Source of the DNA: Dyella tabacisoli
GTDB taxonomy: Bacteria; Pseudomonadota; Gammaproteobacteria; Xanthomonadales; Rhodanobacteraceae
DNA length: 64,000 nucleotides
Assembly (NCBI RefSeq): GCF_003350925.1
Contig: NZ_KZ857179.1
Location: 72,848-136,847, forward strand
Direction of reading: 5' to 3'
The translations under genes were made by a program, and so were the position numbers. Positions 26,179 through 32,933 of this stretch are shown piece by piece (position 1 is the stretch's first letter; each line of letters opens with the position of its first letter). The notes beneath the pieces were generated by a model. It was not told the origin of the DNA and did not search any database. It saw only the letters and a program-made list of their open reading frames with translations.

Positions 26179-26316
26179 TCAGCCCGCACCTCCGTTAGTA
26201 ATAAGGAGTACGAGTACGAGGGAAATAAGAAGCTGGCTGCGCAGTTGCAGCAGGCCGGCAACCGTCTGAAGACGGTTCCTTTCGGCGATGCGGCTATGGC
26301 TGTTGCGCTGCGTCAT
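26179..26316 (-). CDS. Leu/Ile/Val leader peptide of the BCAA operon
   Basis: A 45-codon frame whose second half carries a dense run of regulatory codons, LLISLVLVLLI (six Leu, two Ile, two Val), followed by TNGGAG and a stop. It ends 46 bp upstream of an intrinsic terminator and precedes leuA, the classical multivalent attenuation arrangement known from ilvGMEDA. The ATG at 26316 has no ribosome site; it sits seven bases after a candidate -10, so the transcript may be leaderless. The first 25 or so residues have no known role. Confidence 0.85.
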   Translation of the reverse strand: MTQRNSHSRIAERNRLQTVAGLLQLRSQLLISLVLVLLITNGGAG

Positions 26317-26323
26317 GCAGTCG

Positions 26324-26352
26324 AACGTACGGTGGCTGGTGAGGCTTGTCAA
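26324..26352 (-). promoter_or_regulatory. Candidate sigma-70 promoter of the leu/ilv operon
   Basis: On the minus strand a perfect TTGACA (-35, 26347-26352) is separated by exactly 17 bp from TACGTT (-10, 26324-26329). The predicted start of transcription falls on or next to the A of the leader peptide's ATG. Confidence 0.65.
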
Positions 26353-26567
26353 CAGTTACTTTTGAAATTCTTTGTTGTTGACGATTCCGTCACGTCCAGA
26401 CGTCCAGATGTCCAGACTCATTTCAGTTTGCGGCGACCAGCCATGAGCGGGGTTAGACAAATGTGGCCTCAGCACGCATCGCAGCTTGGTTTGCGGGGTT
26501 GTTCGCGAGGCCATGGAAGACGCATTATTTCGTGAGGACATCCTCACATGACTGGTTGGAGATTTTG

Positions 26568-27143
26568 ATGGAAAAGCTCGATCCCCGTACAACGGCCTTG
26601 GTGCTGATTGACCTGCAGATGGGTATTGCCGGCTTTGCCGGCGGCCCGCGCACGGCCACCGAGGTGTTTGAACGAGCCGGCGCCATGGCCGCGCGTTTCC
26701 GCGCCGTGGGTGCGCCGGTGATCTTGGTGCGGGTCGGCTATGCCGATGACTACGCCGACGCACTGCGCCAGCCAACAGATCGTTCGTCACCCTTCCCACC
26801 CGGCGGCCTGCCGGCGAACTGGTGGGATTTCCCCGAGCAGCTTGCCGTTGCCGACAGCGACATCCAAATCATCAAGCGGCAATGGAATGCATTCCACGGC
26901 ACCGAGTTGGACTTGCAACTACGCCGACGCGGTATCAAGTGCATCGTGCTGGCCGGCATCACCACCAACAACGGCGTAGAGTCCACCGCCCGCACAGGTT
27001 GGGAGCAGAGCTACACGCAAGTGCTGGTCGAAGACGCGATGAGTGCGGTCAACGCCGAGATGCATCGCTTCTCAGTGGAAAATATTTTGCCAAGACTGGG
27101 TTTCGTGCGCTCGACCGAGCAAGTGCTCGAAAGCCTGAGCTGA
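26568..27143 (+). CDS. yecD: YecD-like isochorismatase-fold hydrolase
   Basis: 191 residues, cytoplasmic. The cysteine-hydrolase fold begins with [20 protein letters not shown], and [20 protein letters not shown] carries the conserved lysine. It matches E. coli YecD closely in length and motifs. The position of the usual nucleophile cysteine (TNxC) is [10 protein letters not shown], so a glycine replaces the cysteine as in YecD and the isochorismatase domain of EntB. The substrate is unknown. The ATG at 26568 has GGAG six bases upstream. It is divergent from the leu/ilv operon and convergent with thrC. Confidence 0.9.
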   Translation: MEKLDPRTTALVLIDLQMGIAGFAGGPRTATEVFERAGAMAARFRAVGAPVILVRVGYADDYADALRQPTDRSSPFPPGGLPANWWDFPEQLAVADSDIQIIKRQWNAFHGTELDLQLRRRGIKCIVLAGITTNNGVESTARTGWEQSYTQVLVEDAMSAVNAEMHRFSVENILPRLGFVRSTEQVLESLS

Positions 27144-27169
27144 CCCATTCTCGCCTCAGTCTGCCCCCT

Positions 27170-27290
27170 CCCCTGCTAGCAGGGGAGGGTTGGGGAGGGG
27201 TTCAATCTTGCGGCAAGGTTGGACCCCCTCCCAGCCTCCCCCTGCAAGTCCCGAAAAGGGGACTCCCTTCGGTCGCAGGGGAGGGGCAAA
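27170..27290. repeat. GC-rich CCCTCCCC stem-loop module
   Basis: Two hairpins: CCCCTCCCCTGC with GCAGGGGAGGG at 27170-27190, and CCTCCCCCTGC with GCAGGGGAGGGG near 27235-27288, the latter containing a smaller AGTCCC...GGGACT hairpin. Related modules occur at 37584, 39856, 41985, 54173 and 63498, and more loosely at 20389. Here it is joined to the 233-bp element by a short AT-rich run of TTTTGACGTTGC- and CTTGAT-like repeats. Confidence 0.8.
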
Positions 27291-27342
27291 AGCAACGCGC
27301 GCAGCTTTTGACGTTGCTCTTGATCTTGATCTTGCTTTTGCT

Positions 27343-27575
27343 CTTGGGGCCCCTGTGCGTCGGTGAGGGTCGGACGACAAGGCCCGCAGGGGCATCGACA
27401 GGGATGTCGATGCCTTTTCGCCAGGGCAGGAAGCCCTGTCGAAAAGCCCGGCCGACCCTCACGTACCCGAAGGGCGACTCACCGGGGTGCTCTTTCTTTT
27501 GGTTACTTTTCTTTGAGCAAGCAAAGAAAAGTGACTCGACCACCGGCAGGTGGCCGAAAGCCCGCCGCAGGCGAA
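27343..27575 (+). repeat. 233-bp structured interspersed element, copy A
   Basis: One of three near-identical elements in the window. It starts CTTGGGGCCCC, then a long stem GTGAGGGTCGG (27363-27373) with CCGACCCTCAC encloses two hairpins: GGCATCGACA/TGTCGATGCC and CAGGGC/GCCCTG. Beyond them are CTTTTCTTTG/CAAAGAAAAG and CCACC/GGTGG hairpins and a CGCC/GGCG hairpin at the end. It lies between the convergent genes yecD and thrC and ends 10 bp before the thrC stop. Short open frames inside it look like translated repeats, not genes. Confidence 0.9.
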
Positions 27576-27585
27576 CCAGCCCGCC

Positions 27586-28920
27586 TCACCCAACCCCCCG
27601 CCGCCGCACCCCCAAAAACTCCCCAGCCCCCAACAACCAATCCCGCAACGCCCCCTCATCAGCCATCAACGGCTCCGCAAAAGCCGCACGCTCCAACATA
27701 GCAAGCAGCGAAGGCGGCACCGCCGGCGCATAACCAATCAACGGCTCCAACACCGTCTCGAACTTCGCCGGGTGCGCCGTAGCCACCACCACCCATGGCG
27801 CGCCATCGAGCGGCTCGCGGTCGAGCAAATGCATCGCCGTAGCCGTATGCGGACAGAACAGCTCATGCTGATCGCGGGCGTGCTGCACGATGGTGCTGCG
27901 GATGGTCGCGTCATCCACGCTATGCGCCTGCAAGGCCGCACGCAGTTCGTCCTCGTGCGGCAAGGTCCAGTGCAATCGTTCGAAGTTGCTGGGGGCACCC
28001 ACATCCATCGCATTGGCTAGAGTGGCTACGGCCTCGCGCGGGGTGTAATCGGCACCGGCAAAAAAGTCGGGCAGGGTGATGTTGGCGTTGCAGGCGAATT
28101 GGATGCGGCCGATCGGCAAGCCCATTTCGCGCACCCACAGGCAGGCCAGCGCGTTGCCGAGATTGCCGGTGGGGATGATGAAATGGGGCGCCACATGATG
28201 CTGGCGCCAGAGCTTTAGCGCAGCGTGTGCGTAGTAGCTCATCTGCGGCAACAGCCGGCCCAGGCTGATGCTGTTGGCTGATGACAACGGCAACTGCGCC
28301 TGCAGTTGCGCATCGTTGAGCGCGGCTTTGACCATGCGCTGGCAATCGTCGAACGAGCCGTCTACGCGCAGGGCTTGCACATTGTCGCCAAAGCAACCTA
28401 GCTGATGCGCCTGCCGTGGCGATACACGGCCGTCCGGGTAAAGAATTACCACGCTTACGCCGGGTTGCCGATGAAAGGCTGCCGCTACCGCGGCGCCGGT
28501 ATCGCCGGACGTGGCGACCAGAATGGTCAGCGGCTGTGTACCCTGCAGTCGGCGAAAGCAGGCGGCCAGAAAACGCGCACCGAAATCTTTGAAGGCGGCG
28601 CTGGGGCCATGGAACAACTCCAGTACCGCAGCGCCGGGTCGTTGCGGCAGCGCGCGCAAGGGAGCATCGAAGTCGAAAGCCTCGGCACAGATTGCCGGCA
28701 GTGCCGCTGCGAGGGGGCTGCCGGCGAAGAACGGCGTCAACAGGGTGGTGGCGGTGTCGGCTAGATGGCCATGCGGGTCGAAGGCCGATGGATCGAGTTG
28801 CGGCAGCGCTTCGGGTACGTAGAGACCGCCATCGGGCGCCAGCCCGGCGGCGATCGCTTCATCGATGCGCACTGCCGGGTGCGCTCCGCGAGTGCTGTGG
28901 TAGAGCAAGGGCTCGATCAT
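27586..28920 (-). CDS. thrC: Threonine synthase
   Basis: 444 residues, PLP fold type II. It converts O-phosphohomoserine to threonine. The PLP lysine lies in [17 protein letters not shown] (about residue 110), with the phosphate-binding motif [14 protein letters not shown]. The start overlaps the thrB stop by 4 bp. The C-terminal tail ([11 protein letters not shown]) ends 10 bp from the structured element, so the last codons may have been shaped by its insertion. Confidence 0.96.
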   Translation of the reverse strand: MIEPLLYHSTRGAHPAVRIDEAIAAGLAPDGGLYVPEALPQLDPSAFDPHGHLADTATTLLTPFFAGSPLAAALPAICAEAFDFDAPLRALPQRPGAAVLELFHGPSAAFKDFGARFLAACFRRLQGTQPLTILVATSGDTGAAVAAAFHRQPGVSVVILYPDGRVSPRQAHQLGCFGDNVQALRVDGSFDDCQRMVKAALNDAQLQAQLPLSSANSISLGRLLPQMSYYAHAALKLWRQHHVAPHFIIPTGNLGNALACLWVREMGLPIGRIQFACNANITLPDFFAGADYTPREAVATLANAMDVGAPSNFERLHWTLPHEDELRAALQAHSVDDATIRSTIVQHARDQHELFCPHTATAMHLLDREPLDGAPWVVVATAHPAKFETVLEPLIGYAPAVPPSLLAMLERAAFAEPLMADEGALRDWLLGAGEFLGVRRRGVG

Positions 28921-29897
28921 GCATAGGTTTCCGTGTCGATAAGATGCGCGGCCGGGCCGTCGATAGGTGATACAAGCGCATCGCTGAGTAGTTCAACTTC
29001 GGCAAATGCGGCGGCCATCGCCGTCGCTGCGGCCTGTGCATCCTCGCGGCATTCATACCAGCCGAACACGCTGGGACCACCACCGGAGATGCTGGCGCCG
29101 AGCGCGTGATGATCCAGGGCAGCCTGCTTCACTCGCGCAAAGTTGGGCACCATGGGGGCGCGGCGCGGCTCGATCAGCACGTCTTTCAGGCCTTCGCGCA
29201 CCAGTGCGGCCTCGCCGCGAAAGCAACCGGCCAGGACCAGGGCGAGGTTGCCGCTTTGCGCGACCACATCGGTCAAGGCGAAGTCGCCGCTCAAGGCCGC
29301 GCGAGCCTTGCGTGTTTCCAGCACCAGGTGCGGATGGACCAGCGCGCAATGCCATGCGGCCGGCACCGGCAAACGCAACAGGCGTTCGCGGGTAGCCAGC
29401 ACCAAGCCACCGAGCAGCATCGGGCCGAGGTTGTCGCCGTGATGGCTGCCGCTGGCGACGGCTTCGCCTTCCAGCGCAAAGCCATACAGCGCCTCGCGCG
29501 GCAGTGGGCGTTCCAGCAAAGCATTGGCGGCGATCAGGGCAGCGACGCACGACGCGGCCGAGCCACCCATGCCCGAGCCCAACGCAATACCTTTGTGCAA
29601 CACCAGCTCAAAGCCGTGCCGCAAACCCAGTGCCTTGCGCAGTGCGAGCAGGGCGGTGCCGGCGGTGTTCTGGCGCGGATCGGTCGGCAAGGCATCGGCA
29701 CAGCCATAGATGGCCGCAATGCGTACTTCCGGCTCGGCGATGCGACGTACCTCGGCTCGATCGCCTGGGCCGACTACGCTGTGCCCGAGAATGTCGAAAC
29801 CCACCGCAACATTGGCGATGCTGGCGTAAGCCACGGCCTGTGCTGAAAGAACCGGTTGCGGCACCGTCATAGTCGGCTCCCTTAGTTGCGCATTCAT
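28917..29897 (-). CDS. thrB: Homoserine kinase (GHMP family)
   Basis: 326 residues. It phosphorylates homoserine with ATP. The ATP-binding GHMP loop [19 protein letters not shown] is at about residues 103-121, and the C-terminal GHMP motif [13 protein letters not shown] is present. It is coupled by 4-bp overlaps to hom upstream and thrC downstream. The first ten residues ([10 protein letters not shown]) are weakly supported; an internal ATG is possible. Confidence 0.96.
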   Translation of the reverse strand: MNAQLREPTMTVPQPVLSAQAVAYASIANVAVGFDILGHSVVGPGDRAEVRRIAEPEVRIAAIYGCADALPTDPRQNTAGTALLALRKALGLRHGFELVLHKGIALGSGMGGSAASCVAALIAANALLERPLPREALYGFALEGEAVASGSHHGDNLGPMLLGGLVLATRERLLRLPVPAAWHCALVHPHLVLETRKARAALSGDFALTDVVAQSGNLALVLAGCFRGEAALVREGLKDVLIEPRRAPMVPNFARVKQAALDHHALGASISGGGPSVFGWYECREDAQAAATAMAAAFAEVELLSDALVSPIDGPAAHLIDTETYA

Positions 29898-31045
29898 GCT
29901 CGCACCTCCAGCCCTTCGGCGATGCGCAGCACATCGGCGAAAATGCCGGCGGCAGTTACTTCCGGTCCGGCACCGGGTCCTTGCACCAACAACGGATTGT
30001 CGCGATAGCGGCGCGTGGTGAACTGCACCACGTTGTCGGTCAAGCGGGTATGCGCGAACGGATGTCCGGTGGGCAGTACGGCCAGTTTTACACTGGCGCG
30101 GCCGTGGGCATCGAGATGAGCGTGATGGCGCAGCACGCCGCCCTGCGCGCGCGCGTCGGCCAGCCGGGCTGCCATCGACGCGTCGAGTTGATCGAGTCGC
30201 AGCATGAATTCATCCACCGGCAAGGCGGCGAGTTCGGCCGGCACCAGGCTTTGCACTTCGACGTTCTCCAGCGACAGCGGCCAACCGGCTTCACGTGCCA
30301 GGATCACCAGCTTGCGCGCGACATCCATGCCCGATAAATCATCGCGTGGATCGGGTTCGGTATAGCCCAGCGTATGCGCCTCGCGTACCAGCGCGGAAAA
30401 CGGCTGGCTGCCGTCATGGCGATTGCACAGCCAGGCCAGGGTGCCGGAGAACATGCCTTCTACCGAGAGCAGCTCATCACCGGTGTCGAGCAGGTCGCGC
30501 AGTGTTTGCACCACCGGCAGGCCGGCACAAACCGTGGCCTCGTAGCGAAAACGCATGCCGCTGGCGCAGGCCGCGCGAATCGCTTGCCAACGTGTCAGTG
30601 GGCCGCTGCCGGCCAGCTTGTTCGGGGTGACGACATGTACGCCGGCAGCCAGCCAGCCGGCGTAGCGCGAAGCCACCGTGTCGTTGGCGCTGCAGTCGAT
30701 CAGCAACGCATGTCGGCCGTCGATGCCGCGCACATGGTCAACGAATTCGTTCAAATCGCTTGGTCGCCACGTTTGCGCGCTGTCACTGCGGCCATTGAGC
30801 GCGGGGTCGTCGCTATCGAGCCACATCCGCTTGCTGGCGGCCACGCCGCAAAGCTTTAGTTCAAGCCCGGCGCGCGCCAGTCGTGGCTGTGTCGCACGCA
30901 GTTGATCGAGCAAGGCGCTGCCGACGCGGCCAGGGCCGATCAGGCCCACGGCCAAGGTGCGGCGGCGAGTGGTAGTCGCCGGCAGCGCCATGGCATGCGG
31001 TGGTAACGAAGAAGCTTCGAGCGATTGCGGTGCACAGACGTTCAC
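29894..31045 (-). CDS. hom: Monofunctional homoserine dehydrogenase (ThrA C-terminal-domain type)
   Basis: 383 residues from a GTG start with GGAGG seven bases upstream. It reduces aspartate semialdehyde to homoserine. The NAD(P) motif [16 protein letters not shown] is at about residues 34-49; [11 protein letters not shown] and the catalytic region [20 protein letters not shown] are clear. The sequence resembles the dehydrogenase half of bifunctional ThrA/MetL. The aspartokinase half is absent and no aspartokinase gene is in the window. The C-terminal ACT domain of stand-alone Hom proteins is also lacking. Regulation is probably by the threonine-rich leader upstream. Confidence 0.9.
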   Translation of the reverse strand: MNVCAPQSLEASSLPPHAMALPATTTRRRTLAVGLIGPGRVGSALLDQLRATQPRLARAGLELKLCGVAASKRMWLDSDDPALNGRSDSAQTWRPSDLNEFVDHVRGIDGRHALLIDCSANDTVASRYAGWLAAGVHVVTPNKLAGSGPLTRWQAIRAACASGMRFRYEATVCAGLPVVQTLRDLLDTGDELLSVEGMFSGTLAWLCNRHDGSQPFSALVREAHTLGYTEPDPRDDLSGMDVARKLVILAREAGWPLSLENVEVQSLVPAELAALPVDEFMLRLDQLDASMAARLADARAQGGVLRHHAHLDAHGRASVKLAVLPTGHPFAHTRLTDNVVQFTTRRYRDNPLLVQGPGAGPEVTAAGIFADVLRIAEGLEVRA

Positions 31046-31137
31046 GGTGTTGCCTCCGGTGAGGGGCCCGTGCTCGTTGGCGGTGTCGGAGTGTGCCGGC
31101 CCGCCTCATCGAGGGCGGGGCCGTTGCGTGGAAGAGA

Positions 31138-31287
31138 CTATTCGCGCAAGGACACCCACCCCGACACGGTGGTAATCGTGGTCGTGGTGGTGGTAGTCGT
31201 GGCGAAGATGGAGCCGATGCACAGCGTCTTGCGACCGGTATGAGCCGGGGCAGAGAACAAGCGAGCTGGCGAAAGATTCGGCGACAT
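31138..31287 (-). CDS. thrL: Threonine-rich leader peptide of the thr operon
   Basis: 49-codon frame. Codons 30-40 read TTTTTTTTITT: ten Thr and one Ile in eleven positions, comparable to the regulatory run of E. coli ThrL. It has an AAGG ribosome site eight bases before the ATG and ends 92 bp before the hom start. A GC-rich hairpin (CCCGCC with GGCGGG, about 31098-31118) follows but has no U-run, so how stalling is converted to control is not clear; a CTCCG that could pair with the CGGAG of the hom ribosome site suggests translational control. Confidence 0.85.
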   Translation of the reverse strand: MSPNLSPARLFSAPAHTGRKTLCIGSIFATTTTTTTTITTVSGWVSLRE

Positions 31288-31404
31288 GTGATCGACCTTA
31301 AAAGGATTGCTGCACCGCAGTCAACAGTTGCGTAGTGAAACTTTCGTGACAAACGAATCGTTGGCAGCATGCGCCAGAGCACGCCTGAAACGTCTGGTCA
31401 GGCC

Positions 31405-32160
31405 TTAGGCATGCACGATGGCGATACCGAGTGCGGCGAAGGGATCGGTCAGTGCCGCCGGGGTCGCTTTTTCCACCACGATGCTGCTGGCTGCGCTGGC
31501 GTCGGCAATGACATAGGCCGAGGCGGCGTGGAGTTTTTCCGCTGAGGCGAGCACCACGGTCTCCGCCGCGCGCGAGGCCAGGGCGCGTTTGACGTAGGCC
31601 TCTTCCAGGTCGCCCGTGCTCAGTCCGGCGCTTGGATGTATGCCGGTGACACCCATGAAATAGACGTCCGCGCGAATATGCCCTATCGCTTCGATAGCCG
31701 CCGCACCGACCGCCACCATCGAATGCTTGAACAAGCGCCCGCCGATCAGCACGACCTCGATGCCGGGATGTTCGGCCAATACCACGGCCACGCTGGGGCT
31801 GTGGGTGACCACGGTGGCTTGCAGTCCGGGCGGTAGCTGTTGCGCTAGCTGCACGGCCGTGGTGCCGCCATCCAGGATCACGATTTGTCCGGGCTGGATC
31901 ATTTGCGCCGCGGCGCGGGCGATAGCGGTCTTCGCCGTCGTGGCGATATGTTGGCGCTGCGCGAAGTCGGCCACGGCCGGCGAGGCCGGCAAGGCGCCGC
32001 CATGCACGCGTTGCAGCAATCCCTCGGCGGCCAGTTCACGCAGATCGCGTCGCACGGTGTCTTCAGAGACGCCGAAGCCTTCGCTGAGGGTCTTGGCAAT
32101 GACCTGGCCGTCGCGCTTGAGCGCGCTGAGGATGGCTTGCTTACGGTGAATGGTCAGCAT
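31405..32160 (-). CDS. DeoR/GlpR-family transcriptional regulator
   Basis: 251 residues. An N-terminal winged helix (RKQAILSALKRDGQVIAKTL, then VSEDTVRRDLRELAAEGLLQ) is followed by a DeoR C-terminal sensor domain of the sugar-phosphate-isomerase fold (ILDGGTTAVQLAQQLP, FMGVTGIHPSAGLSTGDLEE). Such regulators bind phosphorylated sugars or related effectors. It is divergent from nudK with an 87-bp gap, so it may control nudK or itself; no operator was identified. Confidence 0.92.
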   Translation of the reverse strand: MLTIHRKQAILSALKRDGQVIAKTLSEGFGVSEDTVRRDLRELAAEGLLQRVHGGALPASPAVADFAQRQHIATTAKTAIARAAAQMIQPGQIVILDGGTTAVQLAQQLPPGLQATVVTHSPSVAVVLAEHPGIEVVLIGGRLFKHSMVAVGAAAIEAIGHIRADVYFMGVTGIHPSAGLSTGDLEEAYVKRALASRAAETVVLASAEKLHAASAYVIADASAASSIVVEKATPAALTDPFAALGIAIVHA

Positions 32161-32247
32161 GGCGTTTGCACGATATTTCTTGAAACTGCATGAGGTTGCA
32201 CGATACGGTATGCGCCCGTCGATTGTCTACCTTGGGAGCAAGCCGCC

Positions 32248-32832
32248 ATGCACGAAACCGCCGAACGGATCCGCGTGATCGAAAGCCAGGTGCTGTCCGA
32301 CGACTGGTATCTATTGAAGAAAACCACCTTCGACTTTCTGCGCGCCGATGGCAGTTGGCAGCGCCAGCATCGCGAAACCTATGACCGCGGCAACGGCGCC
32401 ACCTTGTTGCTCTATAACCGCCAGCAGCGCAGCGTGGTGCTGATCCGGCAATTCCGTTTTCCGGCCTTCGTCAACGGCCATCACGGCATGCTGATCGAGG
32501 CGCCGGCCGGCTTGCTCGATCAAGCCACGCCCGAGCAGCGTATCCGTGCCGAGGTAGAAGAGGAGACCGGCTATCGCCTGGGCGTGGTCAGCAAGGTATT
32601 CGAAGCCTTCATGAGCCCAGGCTCGGTGACCGAGAAACTGTTTTTCTTCATGGCGGAATACGACGCCGCCAGCAGGGTCGGTGCTGGCGGCGGTATCGCA
32701 GCGGAGGGCGAGGATATCGAGGTGCTGGAGCTGCCGTTCGAGCAGGCGATGGCGATGATCGATCGCGGCGAGATTGCCGATGGCAAGACCATCATGCTGC
32801 TGCAGTACGCGGCCCTTAACGTTTTTTGTTGA
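32248..32832 (+). CDS. nudK: NUDIX hydrolase NudK-like (GDP-mannose/sugar pyrophosphatase)
   Basis: 194 residues, closely matching E. coli NudK along its length (YDRGNGATLLLYN, VVLIRQFRFPAFVNG). The NUDIX box is seen as AGLLDQATPEQ, then RIRAEVEEETGY, with the metal-binding glutamates. The family hydrolyses nucleoside-diphosphate sugars, GDP-mannose being the best-known substrate. The C-terminal EDIEVLELPFEQAMAMI is typical of the NudK branch. Confidence 0.9.
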   Translation: MHETAERIRVIESQVLSDDWYLLKKTTFDFLRADGSWQRQHRETYDRGNGATLLLYNRQQRSVVLIRQFRFPAFVNGHHGMLIEAPAGLLDQATPEQRIRAEVEEETGYRLGVVSKVFEAFMSPGSVTEKLFFFMAEYDAASRVGAGGGIAAEGEDIEVLELPFEQAMAMIDRGEIADGKTIMLLQYAALNVFC

Positions 32833-32852
32833 TAGCTACGTCGGGGGCTTAT

Positions 32853-32926
32853 GTTGGGGTTCGCTTGCGCTCACCCCAACCTACCCGGTCGCCACGTAGG
32901 TTGGGGTGAGCAAAGCGAACCCCAAC
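32853..32926. repeat. REP-like inverted pair
   Basis: Two units of the GTTGGGGT...ACCCCAAC element, at about 32853-32884 and 32895-32926, are arranged tail to tail between the convergent genes nudK and cpdB. The first has TTCGCTTGCGCTC in its loop where most copies have TTCGCTTTGCTC. It may act as a bidirectional terminator. Confidence 0.85.
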
Positions 32927-32933
32927 ACGTACA

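Noticed and set aside
26173-26535. 120-codon plus-strand frame over the leu/ilv leader
   Set aside because: It is the antisense shadow of the leader peptide and promoter, with no start signal.
27156-27733. Several 60- to 300-codon frames in and around element copy A
   Set aside because: The same translations recur at copies B and C because the DNA is repeated and folded; no start sites, and coding would not explain the paired-arm changes.
31138-31287. The threonine run as a simple GGT/CGT microsatellite rather than a leader
   Set aside because: The run is in frame with a ribosome site, an ATG and a stop, and precedes hom-thrB-thrC; chance agreement with threonine is unlikely.
30861-31382. 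173-codon minus-strand frame over the thr leader and hom start
   Set aside because: Overlaps hom in another frame; the Thr-rich leader frame has the ribosome site and regulatory codon run.
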